Virus record (IMG/VR): IMGVR_UViG_3300037488_000372
Coordinates: 1 to 39,758 of that record
DNA: 39,758 nt
Reading direction: 5' to 3' (one strand)
From: a virus
Shown: positions 30,396-36,156 of the stretch, in pieces
Numbering within the stretch: position 1 is the first letter of the stretch
Layout: the number at the start of each line of letters is the position of its first letter
The notes under the pieces: generated by a model
What the model saw: only the letters and a program-made list of their open reading frames with translations
Database searches by the model: none
What the model was told of the DNA's origin: nothing
Made by a program: the position numbers and the translations under genes

Positions 30396-30743
30396 ATGAA
30401 GACATTAACAATATTACTAGCGTGTATAACTTTGTTTAGTTGCACGACTGACGATGAAGATATGCAGATTAAAAATACTGCAATGGCTACCATCACCAAC
30501 ACAGGTGGTAGCCCTGAGGTTTTTGTGACATCAAATTGCGTCACAAAAAGATACACTACACCGTGTTTGAATATAGAGGTTAAGAAGGGTGATGTAATCA
30601 CTGCGTTAGGGTTTAGTTACTCTACAGACAACTCAAACAACTATGGTGGCACCAACGTAAATGTAACTGCAAACATATCGATAGAGATAGACAATAAGAT
30701 AGTAAAAACAGGGGTAGGACATTGTTCATATCAATACAACTAA
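30396..30743 (+). CDS. Small lipoprotein, 115 aa
   Basis: A lipoprotein signal is clear: MKTLTILLACITLFSCTTDD, with lipobox LFSC at residues 13-16 and acidic residues right after the cysteine, as in Bacteroidota lipoprotein export signals. The mature part is beta-rich (TITNTGGSPEVFVTSNCVTK; NNYGGTNVNVTANISIEIDN) with three further cysteines that could form a disulphide. Early-region phage lipoproteins are often superinfection-exclusion factors; that role is inferred. Confidence 0.65.
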   Translation: MKTLTILLACITLFSCTTDDEDMQIKNTAMATITNTGGSPEVFVTSNCVTKRYTTPCLNIEVKKGDVITALGFSYSTDNSNNYGGTNVNVTANISIEIDNKIVKTGVGHCSYQYN

Positions 30744-30755
30744 AAACTAAACAAA

Positions 30756-30935
30756 ATGAAACAACGAGTTTGGGAACTATGGTTCCTAGTATCAGTAATA
30801 GTATTCGGTGCCTTCTTCTTTGTGGGCACCATAGAGGGGAGTCAGGAAGCCTTCCCTAATTTCTTTTGGGGATTCATCCCCGCATTGTTTAACCTAGCCG
30901 TGTGTTCATACTACGGCACAATACCAAGTAAGTAA
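30756..30935 (+). CDS. Two-span membrane protein, 59 aa
   Basis: MKQRVWELWFLVSVIVFGAF with FFVGTIEGSQEAFPNFFWGF and IPALFNLAVCSYYGTIPSK. Two hydrophobic segments (residues 8-25 and 36-53) joined by a short polar loop. Leader ACTAAACAAAATG matches other early genes. TAATG overlap with the next gene. It may act with the lipoprotein at the envelope. Confidence 0.6.
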   Translation: MKQRVWELWFLVSVIVFGAFFFVGTIEGSQEAFPNFFWGFIPALFNLAVCSYYGTIPSK

Positions 30936-31084
30936 TGGAATCAGTAGAGAGACAGGTCAGGGACATCTTCGAGAAGAGGAACATAACCGATAGGGACGTG
31001 AGGCGAGCCAACGAACTTATAAGGGTGTGGAAGTATTGGAATAATTGGAAGGAAGACACGAGCAACCCTATTAAAGCGTACTAG
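30935..31084 (+). CDS. Small helical protein, 49 aa
   Basis: MESVERQVRDIFEKRNITDR then DVRRANELIRVWKYWNNWKE. Helical and charged with a Trp-rich end. Its ATG overlaps the previous stop (TAATG), indicating re-initiation. Function unknown. Confidence 0.55.
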   Translation: MESVERQVRDIFEKRNITDRDVRRANELIRVWKYWNNWKEDTSNPIKAY

Positions 31085-31085
31085 T

Positions 31086-31310
31086 ATGAGTGTGATATTA
31101 AGAAGGCACAATGCCAATACAAACGACAATTACATAGCGCTTAAAAACGGGGGAAATGTTTTTATTATACCGAAGTTCAGCCACCTGATGATGGACAACA
31201 GGCTCGTAAAGATAGACATCCCTGAGCGCTACTACAGGGAAAACAGGGAGGCAATAGACTCTATGATAAAAAACACGCAGGCATTTATAAAAAATCTAAA
31301 AGAGATATGA
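31086..31310 (+). CDS. Hypothetical early protein, 74 aa
   Basis: MSVILRRHNANTNDNYIALK then NGGNVFIIPKFSHLMMDNRL and ERYYRENREAIDSMIKNTQA. Beta N-terminal and helical C-terminal parts; 1 nt from the previous gene, 4-nt overlap with the next. GC-ending codons typical of the early cluster. No function recognised. Confidence 0.55.
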   Translation: MSVILRRHNANTNDNYIALKNGGNVFIIPKFSHLMMDNRLVKIDIPERYYRENREAIDSMIKNTQAFIKNLKEI

Positions 31311-31465
31311 AGAACAAGAAAGCAGAGAAGGAGATGAATCGCTTCGATAAGTGGATGCGAACAAAGATAAAATCAATACACTACGCAGACAACAAGCGAA
31401 TGTCTGAGGCATTCGAGAGGGTGTACAATAATATAAACGGCAACACCATAAAGGAGTCCTTGTAA
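31307..31465 (+). CDS. Small basic helical protein, 52 aa
   Basis: MKNKKAEKEMNRFDKWMRTK then IKSIHYADNKRMSEAFERVY. Basic N-terminus and helical body; ATGA overlap with the previous gene. Function unknown. Confidence 0.55.
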   Translation: MKNKKAEKEMNRFDKWMRTKIKSIHYADNKRMSEAFERVYNNINGNTIKESL

Positions 31466-31602
31466 ACGCTACAATGTAGGTCGAGGTGATGGTCGTGTCG
31501 CTGTGTGTGGGTGGTGCCAATGTTTTCATGACACACACAAATCATCTTATGCGTGACGGCTCGGAGAGACGAGCATTATTTTCTAACTTAAAACAAATAA
31601 CA
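31466..31602 (+). other. Leader with two hairpins upstream of the 126-aa gene
   Basis: 137 nt between genes. TGTGTGTG/CACACACA (31502-31509, 31532-31539; 22-nt loop) and GCTCG/CGAGC (31559-31563, 31570-31574; loop GAGAGA) can form two adjacent hairpins before the ATG at 31603. An open frame through it exists but lacks protein-like features, so I read it as structured leader RNA, possibly controlling the next gene. Confidence 0.5.
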
Positions 31603-31983
31603 ATGGAACAAATATTTAATCAGGCAGTAGGTGACCTGCTGTCGACAAGGCTATCGACTCCAACGTCGGAGTCATACATCTACAAGGGTGTGAAGATTAT
31701 CAAGGACGATAATAGTATTAAAATACTGAACACGAAGTTCAACGGGGACTACTACCAAGAGGTGACCAAGGAGGAGTACGCAATATTCGAGAAGAGCGGA
31801 TGGCGTGTTGGGTGCTACCTAGTAGCCACGAGGAATAACCGCAAGGCTCTGAACATAATATCGGAGAAGATACAGGAGGAGATTAAGACAATGAAGAACC
31901 TGAAGAGGTACAATATGCTCGTTAGGTACAGGGACGTTGTCATCCACAGGTTCGTAACAACCTTAGAACTATTGAGACAATGA
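31603..31983 (+). CDS. Hypothetical early protein, 126 aa
   Basis: From the ATG at 31603 (MEQIFNQAVGDLLSTRLSTP), chosen because the preceding AAAACAAATAACAATG matches the early leader while the frame upstream covers hairpin DNA. Mixed alpha/beta (SYIYKGVKIIKDDNSIKILN; NIISEKIQEEIKTMKNLKRY). 4-nt overlap with the next gene. Family not recognised. Confidence 0.6.
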   Translation: MEQIFNQAVGDLLSTRLSTPTSESYIYKGVKIIKDDNSIKILNTKFNGDYYQEVTKEEYAIFEKSGWRVGCYLVATRNNRKALNIISEKIQEEIKTMKNLKRYNMLVRYRDVVIHRFVTTLELLRQ

Positions 31984-32219
31984 GAGCAGTAGAGTGGTTA
32001 GAAGATTGCTTAACAGAGCAACATCCAAATGGTTCATTTGTATGGAACACAAGAGCAGATTTAGAAGCGTTATTTAAACAAGCCAAAGAAATTGAAAACC
32101 AACAACAAGGTTATAGTGAGGAAGAAGTTATCAAAATACTTTATCAATTTCATTATGATTTAGTAAATTCTAATTTTGATACAAAAGAAGAATGGTTTGA
32201 ACAATTTAAAAAAAAATAA
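31980..32219 (+). CDS. Small acidic helical protein, 79 aa
   Basis: MRAVEWLEDCLTEQHPNGSF then VWNTRADLEALFKQAKEIEN and a basic FKKK end. AT-rich third positions, unlike its GC-richer neighbours on both sides. The 'MxAVEWLxxxL...LFxQAKEIE' pattern recurs in uncharacterised proteins of Bacteroidota phages and resembles the acidic genes at 35388 and 35624. No function. Confidence 0.6.
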   Translation: MRAVEWLEDCLTEQHPNGSFVWNTRADLEALFKQAKEIENQQQGYSEEEVIKILYQFHYDLVNSNFDTKEEWFEQFKKK

Positions 32220-32250
32220 CAAAAAATTAGTAAAATTAAATAATAATTAA

Positions 32251-32258
32251 TATATTCG
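32251..32258 (+). promoter_or_regulatory. Candidate promoter -7 element (TATATTCG)
   Basis: TATATTCGCAG, one mismatch to TAnnTTTG and almost identical to the TATATTTGCAG box upstream of the groEL unit, 5 nt before the ATG of the annealing-protein gene. The short distance to the ATG would give a nearly leaderless transcript; weak call. Confidence 0.35.
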
Positions 32259-32262
32259 CAGA

Positions 32263-32844
32263 ATGGAAAACGTATTTAAAAAGTTGTCTGAGATAAATGT
32301 ATCAGACAAGGTAGAGAAAAAAGGTAACCAAGATTATTTGTCTTGGAGTCACGCGTGGGGGTTGGCTAAACAGCTGTACCCTTTAATGCAACGCGTTGTG
32401 TATGAGGACAGTATGACTGGACTTAACTACTTTAACGATGGCAAGACTGCCTACGTTAAGGTTGGGGTTATTATAGATGGGTTGGAGCATATCGATTATC
32501 TTCCAATAATGGACTTCAGGAATCAATCGATCCTTATCGAGAAGGTTACGTCGATGGACGTGAACAAGACAATTCAACGTAGCACGGTGAAGGCTCTTGC
32601 GCTACACGGACTAGGTCTTAAGTTATGGAGTGGTGAGGACTTGGTAGACTCTGCAAAGACATCCAAGGCTATGCCTACGTCAAAGATAGATTTGGCTGTG
32701 GACGATGCAAACTGGGCAGGTGTTGTTAAGTATGTTGAAGCCAACAAAACAAAATTGGACTTGGCGACAATCGTTAAGAACCTGAGCGTGAAGTATAACC
32801 TATCAACAAGCGTTAAGAAGACCTTGGGAGATTTATTGAAGTAA
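32263..32844 (+). CDS. Single-strand annealing protein (DUF1071/Sak-like)
   Basis: A 193-aa protein with the DUF1071 layout: KGNQDYLSWSHAWGLAKQLY (residues 20-39), a beta core with LPIMDFRNQSI, then NKTIQRSTVKALALHGLGLK and LWSGEDLV. This family is grouped with phage single-strand annealing recombinases (Sak/Erf/Rad52-like) that anneal complementary ssDNA. It is followed 1 nt later by a PD-(D/E)XK exonuclease, the usual recombinase-exonuclease pair used for recombination-dependent replication and end repair. Confidence 0.75.
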   Translation: MENVFKKLSEINVSDKVEKKGNQDYLSWSHAWGLAKQLYPLMQRVVYEDSMTGLNYFNDGKTAYVKVGVIIDGLEHIDYLPIMDFRNQSILIEKVTSMDVNKTIQRSTVKALALHGLGLKLWSGEDLVDSAKTSKAMPTSKIDLAVDDANWAGVVKYVEANKTKLDLATIVKNLSVKYNLSTSVKKTLGDLLK

Positions 32845-32845
32845 G

Positions 32846-33577
32846 ATGAGTAAGATAATAGATAAACTAAGAAATGATGCTGACTACTACGGAGAGTTTG
32901 GTAGTCAGTACATCAGCAACAGCGACATCGGGACGCTGTTAAAGAACCCTCGTATGTTCAAGGTACGTGAGGAGCCAACGGTTCCTATGCTCCAGGGTTC
33001 GTACCTGCACACGGCTATGCTTGAGCCTGAGAAACTTGTGAACTTTGAGGTTGTAGAAGCCTCAACGCGCAACACGAATATTTATAAGGATGCCGTGTCA
33101 CACTCATCATCGGCAATTTTGCTGTTGAAAAACGAGCAGGACGAACTTGACTCGCTTGTAGGCACGATGAAGGGTAACTTCTTCTTCTACGAGAACATCT
33201 ACCGTGAGGGTAACGTGTTCGAACAGCCAGCCGTTGGTGAGATATTCGGTATGCCGTTCAAGGGTAAGGCGGACATCGTGAGCGAGGACATTTTGATCGA
33301 CATCAAGACCACCTCTGACATCGACGACTTCAGGTGGTCTGCTAAGAAGTACAACTACGACAGCCAGGCTTATATCTATAGTCAGCTGTTCGGTAAGCCT
33401 CTGGTGTTTTATGTGGTGTGTAAGAAGAGCCACAGGCTTGGCGTGTTCGAGCCTTCAGAAGAATTCGTGCTTGGTGGTCGTGACAAGGTGATGAGAGCCA
33501 TCGAGGTGTACAAGAAGTTCTTCAGCAAGGACGCGACTGAGGACATTAACAACTACTTCATACAGGATACGTTATGA
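32846..33577 (+). CDS. PD-(D/E)XK exonuclease (RecE/lambda-exo-like)
   Basis: A 243-aa nuclease. Motif order: GSYLHTAML (51-59, H55), the core GKADIVSEDILIDIKTT (140-156) with D143 and D152-I-K154, and YDSQAYIYSQ (171-180, Q174), the typical pattern of phage-type exonucleases that chew 5' ends of double-stranded DNA. It lies 1 nt after the annealing protein and overlaps the next gene by 4 nt, so the two recombination proteins are co-expressed. Confidence 0.8.
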   Translation: MSKIIDKLRNDADYYGEFGSQYISNSDIGTLLKNPRMFKVREEPTVPMLQGSYLHTAMLEPEKLVNFEVVEASTRNTNIYKDAVSHSSSAILLLKNEQDELDSLVGTMKGNFFFYENIYREGNVFEQPAVGEIFGMPFKGKADIVSEDILIDIKTTSDIDDFRWSAKKYNYDSQAYIYSQLFGKPLVFYVVCKKSHRLGVFEPSEEFVLGGRDKVMRAIEVYKKFFSKDATEDINNYFIQDTL

Positions 33578-33837
33578 GTTCAGAGCAGATAGTTAAGACC
33601 TTGGTTGAAAAATTTAACGAGGACTCGTCAAATAATAAGAAATTTTATTTTACTTTTGTGCAGAAGGAGGAGTATATGCTGATAGAGTTCGGTATCTCTG
33701 AGGAGAACTGCTTCGTGTTCAAGGAGTACATAAAGAAGAACAGCAACGCTGACGACCTTAGAGAGAAGCTATTCAATAGGTTCATCAGGGATATATTCAG
33801 TAGGATGTTTGATCTGATTAAGAGGAATAAGTTCTAA
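33574..33837 (+). CDS. Hypothetical protein after the recombination pair, 87 aa
   Basis: MSSEQIVKTLVEKFNEDSSN then NKKFYFTFVQKEEYMLIEFG and FNRFIRDIFSRMFDLIKRNK. Alpha-beta-alpha, acidic middle and basic end. ATGA overlap with the exonuclease. Possibly an accessory to recombination; not recognised. Confidence 0.5.
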   Translation: MSSEQIVKTLVEKFNEDSSNNKKFYFTFVQKEEYMLIEFGISEENCFVFKEYIKKNSNADDLREKLFNRFIRDIFSRMFDLIKRNKF

Positions 33838-33844
33838 AATAAAA

Positions 33845-33968
33845 GTGTAGTGTGGCGGAATTGGTAGACGCTAAATAGGTAAGATAGTTTAAACCCGTTA
33901 AATGCTTGGGGTAACAGTGCGCATAATTCTTTATTACTATCGTGTAGGTTCAAATCCTACCACTACAC
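33845..33968 (+). tRNA. tRNA-Leu-like gene with enlarged anticodon/variable region
   Basis: Acceptor stem GTGTAGTG/CACTACAC (33845-33852, 33961-33968), Leu-type D arm GGCGGAATTGGTAGACGC, T arm GTAGG-TTCAAAT-CCTAC. Between D and T arms are about 72 nt instead of about 32. A TTTAAAC loop there would give a UAA (Leu) anticodon, but its flanking stem pairs poorly; GATAGT/ACTATC (6 bp) encloses most of the extra sequence. No CCA is encoded. It may carry an insertion, be an atypical class II tRNA, or be decaying. Confidence 0.55.
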
Positions 33969-34092
33969 CTAATGCAGTTCGATTCTGCTCGGTTACTGAG
34001 AATTGGTATCTAAATGAGGCTCGAAACCTCCTCGTATGTCGAGAGTAGTAGCGCCAGGTGGCGTCAGTATGACAGCTTGGAAAGACAGGTAA
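33969..34092 (+). other. Structured spacer with T-arm-like hairpins
   Basis: Between the two tRNA-like genes: GCAG-TTCGATT-CTGC (near 33974), which looks like a T arm, GAGG-CTCGAAA-CCTC (near 34014), CGCC-AGGT-GGCG and GTCA-GTA-TGAC. No complete cloverleaf with matching acceptor strands is visible. It could be remnants of further tRNAs or a structured processing spacer. Confidence 0.4.
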
Positions 34093-34191
34093 TAGTCAGG
34101 TGGCGGAATGGTAGACGCAAAGCAGCGGTAGGTTAAACCGTAATCCTCGAGGGCTTAGCTAAAGTTACAGGTTCGAATCCTGTCCTGACTA
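34093..34191 (+). tRNA. tRNA-Leu-like gene (anticodon uncertain)
   Basis: Acceptor TAGTCAGG/CCTGACTA (34093-34100, 34184-34191), Leu-type D arm GGCGGAATGGTAGACGC, and a perfect T arm ACAGG-TTCGAAT-CCTGT. The anticodon region contains GGTTAAACC, compatible with UAA, but the best 5-bp stem (GCGGT/ACCGT) would put AGGTTAA in the loop without the usual U33. Total length is about 10 nt above a normal tRNA-Leu. No CCA encoded. It shares the same unusual GGTA...TTAAACC...GGG layout with the preceding tRNA-like gene. Confidence 0.65.
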
Positions 34192-34225
34192 CTATTAATA
34201 TTTAAATTTAATGAAAATTTTTTTG

Positions 34226-34233
34226 TATCTTTG
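34226..34233 (+). promoter_or_regulatory. Promoter -7 element (TATCTTTG) of the HNH gene
   Basis: TATCTTTG on the plus strand after a T-rich stretch. The transcript would begin near 34239, exactly where the structured leader starts, and lead into the HNH gene. Confidence 0.65.
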
Positions 34234-34238
34234 TGTTT

Positions 34239-34326
34239 CCTCTGACATCAATAATTTATTGATATAAATATTAAACAATCCGTTTAGAGGAGTTAGAGGT
34301 CAGAGGCTAACGAATTTAGGCGGATT
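34239..34326 (+). ncRNA. Structured leader RNA with predicted pseudoknot
   Basis: The 5' strand CCTCTGAC (34239-34246) is perfectly complementary to GTCAGAGG (34299-34306), which lies in the loop of hairpin GTTAG/CTAAC (34292-34296, 34307-34311). A separate hairpin ATCAATA/TATTGAT (34247-34253, 34257-34263) and an outer helix AATCCG/CGGATT (34277-34282, 34321-34326) complete the fold, followed by TTGTTTTG. The nesting implies a pseudoknot or two alternative states. It directly precedes the HNH start, so it could regulate that gene or be a self-processing RNA. Confidence 0.55.
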
Positions 34327-34341
34327 TTGTTTTGTATGCAT

Positions 34342-35055
34342 ATGAAAGTTTGTAGTAAATGTAAAGTAGAAAAAGAATTAACTGAGTTTTCTAAAAATTC
34401 AAGTTCAAAAGATGGGTTACGTTGCAATTGTAAAGAATGTAATGCTGTATATAAAAAATTATATCATCAAAAAAATAGATATAAATTAGTTGAATATAGT
34501 AAAGAGTATCGTAAAAACAACAAAGATAAATCAAAAGAATATTCTAAAAATTACAGAAAAAATAACAAAAATAAAATATCTAACTACCAAAAAGAGTACA
34601 GAGAAAAATACAAAGAAGAATTTAAAGAAAAAAGATTTAATTATGTACTAAAAAACAAAGAAAAAATATCTGATTACAGATTAAAAAATAAGAAAAAATA
34701 TATTGGATATTCTGTTAAATGGAAAAATAAAAAAATAAAAGAAGATTCTTTGTTTAGATTTAAGTTAAAAACAAGAAGTTTAATTTACAAATCTTTTAAA
34801 AGAGGACAAAACAATTTTATTAAATCCAGCAGGACAGAAGAAATACTTGGATGTACTATGCAAGAATTTGTTGATTTTATACTTTTAAAACTTACTGAAG
34901 GAATGACTTTAGAAAATTATGGTGAATGGCACCTAGATCATATAATACCAATGTCATCAGCTAAAACAGAAGAAGAAGTAATTAAATTAAACCACTACAC
35001 AAACTTTCAGCCTTTATGGGCTATAGATAATTTTAAAAAAGGAAATAAATATTAA
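34342..35055 (+). CDS. HNH homing endonuclease with Lys-rich linker
   Basis: From ATG 34342 (MKVCSKCKVEKELTEFSKNS) the protein has 237 aa; an in-frame TTG five codons upstream overlaps the leader structure and is less likely. An N-terminal zinc ribbon (CSKC ... CNCKEC) is followed by a long Lys/Asn/Tyr-rich repeated linker (EYSKEYRKNNKDKSKEYSKN) and a C-terminal HNH domain (YGEWHLDHIIPMSSAKTEEE, then LNHYTNFQPLWAIDNFKKGN). Very AT-rich compared with its neighbours, as expected of a mobile endonuclease between tRNA-like and SSB-like genes. Confidence 0.8.
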   Translation: MKVCSKCKVEKELTEFSKNSSSKDGLRCNCKECNAVYKKLYHQKNRYKLVEYSKEYRKNNKDKSKEYSKNYRKNNKNKISNYQKEYREKYKEEFKEKRFNYVLKNKEKISDYRLKNKKKYIGYSVKWKNKKIKEDSLFRFKLKTRSLIYKSFKRGQNNFIKSSRTEEILGCTMQEFVDFILLKLTEGMTLENYGEWHLDHIIPMSSAKTEEEVIKLNHYTNFQPLWAIDNFKKGNKY

Positions 35056-35073
35056 CAACTAAATTAAATTAAA

Positions 35074-35340
35074 ATGGAAAAACAAAAAGTGTTCGCGGAT
35101 GGGTTTGTATTCAAGAGGAATGAAAACGCCCCAGATTTTGTAATTGGCTCGCTTAGCGTAAAGGTTGAGGAGGCTGTAGCCTTCTTGAAGCAACACACCA
35201 AGAACGGATGGGTGAATTTACAGGTAAAAAATTCGCAAGGTGGTAAGTACTATATGGAACTCGACACGTTCGAGCCTAAGGTACAGCAGGCTCCTGCTCA
35301 ACAGCCAGAGACAGTGAATGATGGTTCGCTACCATTCTAA
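35074..35340 (+). CDS. Small ssDNA-binding-like protein
   Basis: An 88-aa protein: MEKQKVFADGFVFKRNENAP, then DFVIGSLSVKVEEAVAFLKQ and a strand-rich NGWVNLQVKNSQGGKYYMEL. The C-terminus is a Gln/Pro/Ala linker ending NDGSLPF, like the acidic DxxxPF tip through which SSB proteins recruit replication partners. Size and single OB-like domain fit a minimal phage SSB. It is followed by a strong terminator and lies 2 kb from the primase-helicase, its probable partner. Confidence 0.65.
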   Translation: MEKQKVFADGFVFKRNENAPDFVIGSLSVKVEEAVAFLKQHTKNGWVNLQVKNSQGGKYYMELDTFEPKVQQAPAQQPETVNDGSLPF

Positions 35341-35348
35341 ATTAACCA

Positions 35349-35372
35349 AGCCCCTTTAACGAGGGGCTTTTT
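35349..35372 (+). terminator. Terminator after the SSB-like gene
   Basis: AGCCCCT/AGGGGCT (35349-35355, 35362-35368; loop TTAACG) followed by TTTTT, starting 9 nt after the stop codon. A classical strong rho-independent terminator on the plus strand. Confidence 0.9.
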
Positions 35373-35387
35373 AAACCTTTATTAGTT

Positions 35388-35627
35388 ATGACACTAAAAG
35401 AAAAATTTGAAGAAATATTAATTGCATTTTGGACAAGTGAATGGGAAAGTGAATGCGAAAAAGTAGCAGATGAGTTTGCTATTGGATTTGCAGAGTGGTG
35501 TATTAAAAAAAGAGTAGACTTCTTTGATAGCACAGAAATTGGAGAAACGTATACCATTGATGGATTTGTCAGCAGATATAAAATGAAAGAACTATTAGAA
35601 ATCTATAAAAAAGAAAAAGGATTATGA
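35388..35627 (+). CDS. Small acidic protein, 79 aa
   Basis: MTLKEKFEEILIAFWTSEWE then SECEKVADEFAIGFAEWCIK and KMKELLEIYKKEKGL. Helical, Trp/Glu-rich, AT-rich codons. The pattern 'ExCxxVADExAIxFAEWCxxK' is common in small proteins of Bacteroidota phages. ATGA overlap with the next gene, which is of the same style. No function known to me. Confidence 0.65.
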   Translation: MTLKEKFEEILIAFWTSEWESECEKVADEFAIGFAEWCIKKRVDFFDSTEIGETYTIDGFVSRYKMKELLEIYKKEKGL

Positions 35628-35818
35628 CACCAAAAGACAAAGCACAACAATTAATTTATGCATTTGAAGCATTTGTTGACCGATATGATGAATATGAATT
35701 AGCTAAACAATGTGCTGCAATAACAGTTGATGAGTTAATATATGAAACACAATTTGAAGTTCCAAATATTAGACAAAGATATTGGCAAGAAGTAAAACAA
35801 GAAATAGAGAACCTATGA
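35624..35818 (+). CDS. Small acidic protein, 64 aa
   Basis: MTPKDKAQQLIYAFEAFVDR then YDEYELAKQCAAITVDELIY and RQRYWQEVKQEIENL. The 'ELAKQCAxxxVDELI...RxxYWxEVKxEIExL' pattern recurs in small phage and Bacteroidota proteins of unknown function. Related in layout to the preceding gene and coupled to both neighbours by ATGA overlaps. Confidence 0.7.
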   Translation: MTPKDKAQQLIYAFEAFVDRYDEYELAKQCAAITVDELIYETQFEVPNIRQRYWQEVKQEIENL

Positions 35819-36153
35819 ACAAAAAGAAAATGAAGCAAATATCAGAGGCTTACGAGAGGATCCAGGCTATAGAGAACGACATACGGATCATACAGGCTAC
35901 AGCAGAGAAGGTGCTTGACAAGAACACGGTCTCCTGGCTGTCACTAGACTTTGAGGACGACCTCCTTAATAGTATGCAGACGCAGACCTGGACTACTCAG
36001 ACTACAACAGGATCGTTCTTTATGTCTAGTGAGGTTAAGCCTGATGAGGACAACGGGTTTAGTATGGACATACCCGACACGGTCACCCTTGAGATACTAG
36101 GGGTTATATTAAGATACAAACAACAACTTATTCAAAATGAATTAAAATCATAA
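35815..36153 (+). CDS. Hypothetical helical protein, 112 aa
   Basis: From ATG 35815 (MNKKKMKQISEAYERIQAIE), chosen because it overlaps the previous TGA in the ATGA arrangement seen elsewhere here. Helical N-terminal half (NDIRIIQATAEKVLDKNTVS), then a Trp/Thr-rich centre and a helical end (LEILGVILRYKQQLIQNELK). GC-ending codons again, contrasting with both neighbours. Function unknown. Confidence 0.6.
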   Translation: MNKKKMKQISEAYERIQAIENDIRIIQATAEKVLDKNTVSWLSLDFEDDLLNSMQTQTWTTQTTTGSFFMSSEVKPDEDNGFSMDIPDTVTLEILGVILRYKQQLIQNELKS

Positions 36154-36156
36154 TAT

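Noticed and set aside
33845-33968. Group I intron in the tRNA-Leu anticodon loop
   Set aside because: The extra sequence is about 40 nt, far too short for P3-P8 and the catalytic core of a group I intron.
34000-34050. TGAGGCTCGAAACCTC resembling a hammerhead core between the tRNA-like genes
   Set aside because: The CTGANGA box is missing and stem III would not pair with the following GTC; a T-arm-like hairpin explains it better.
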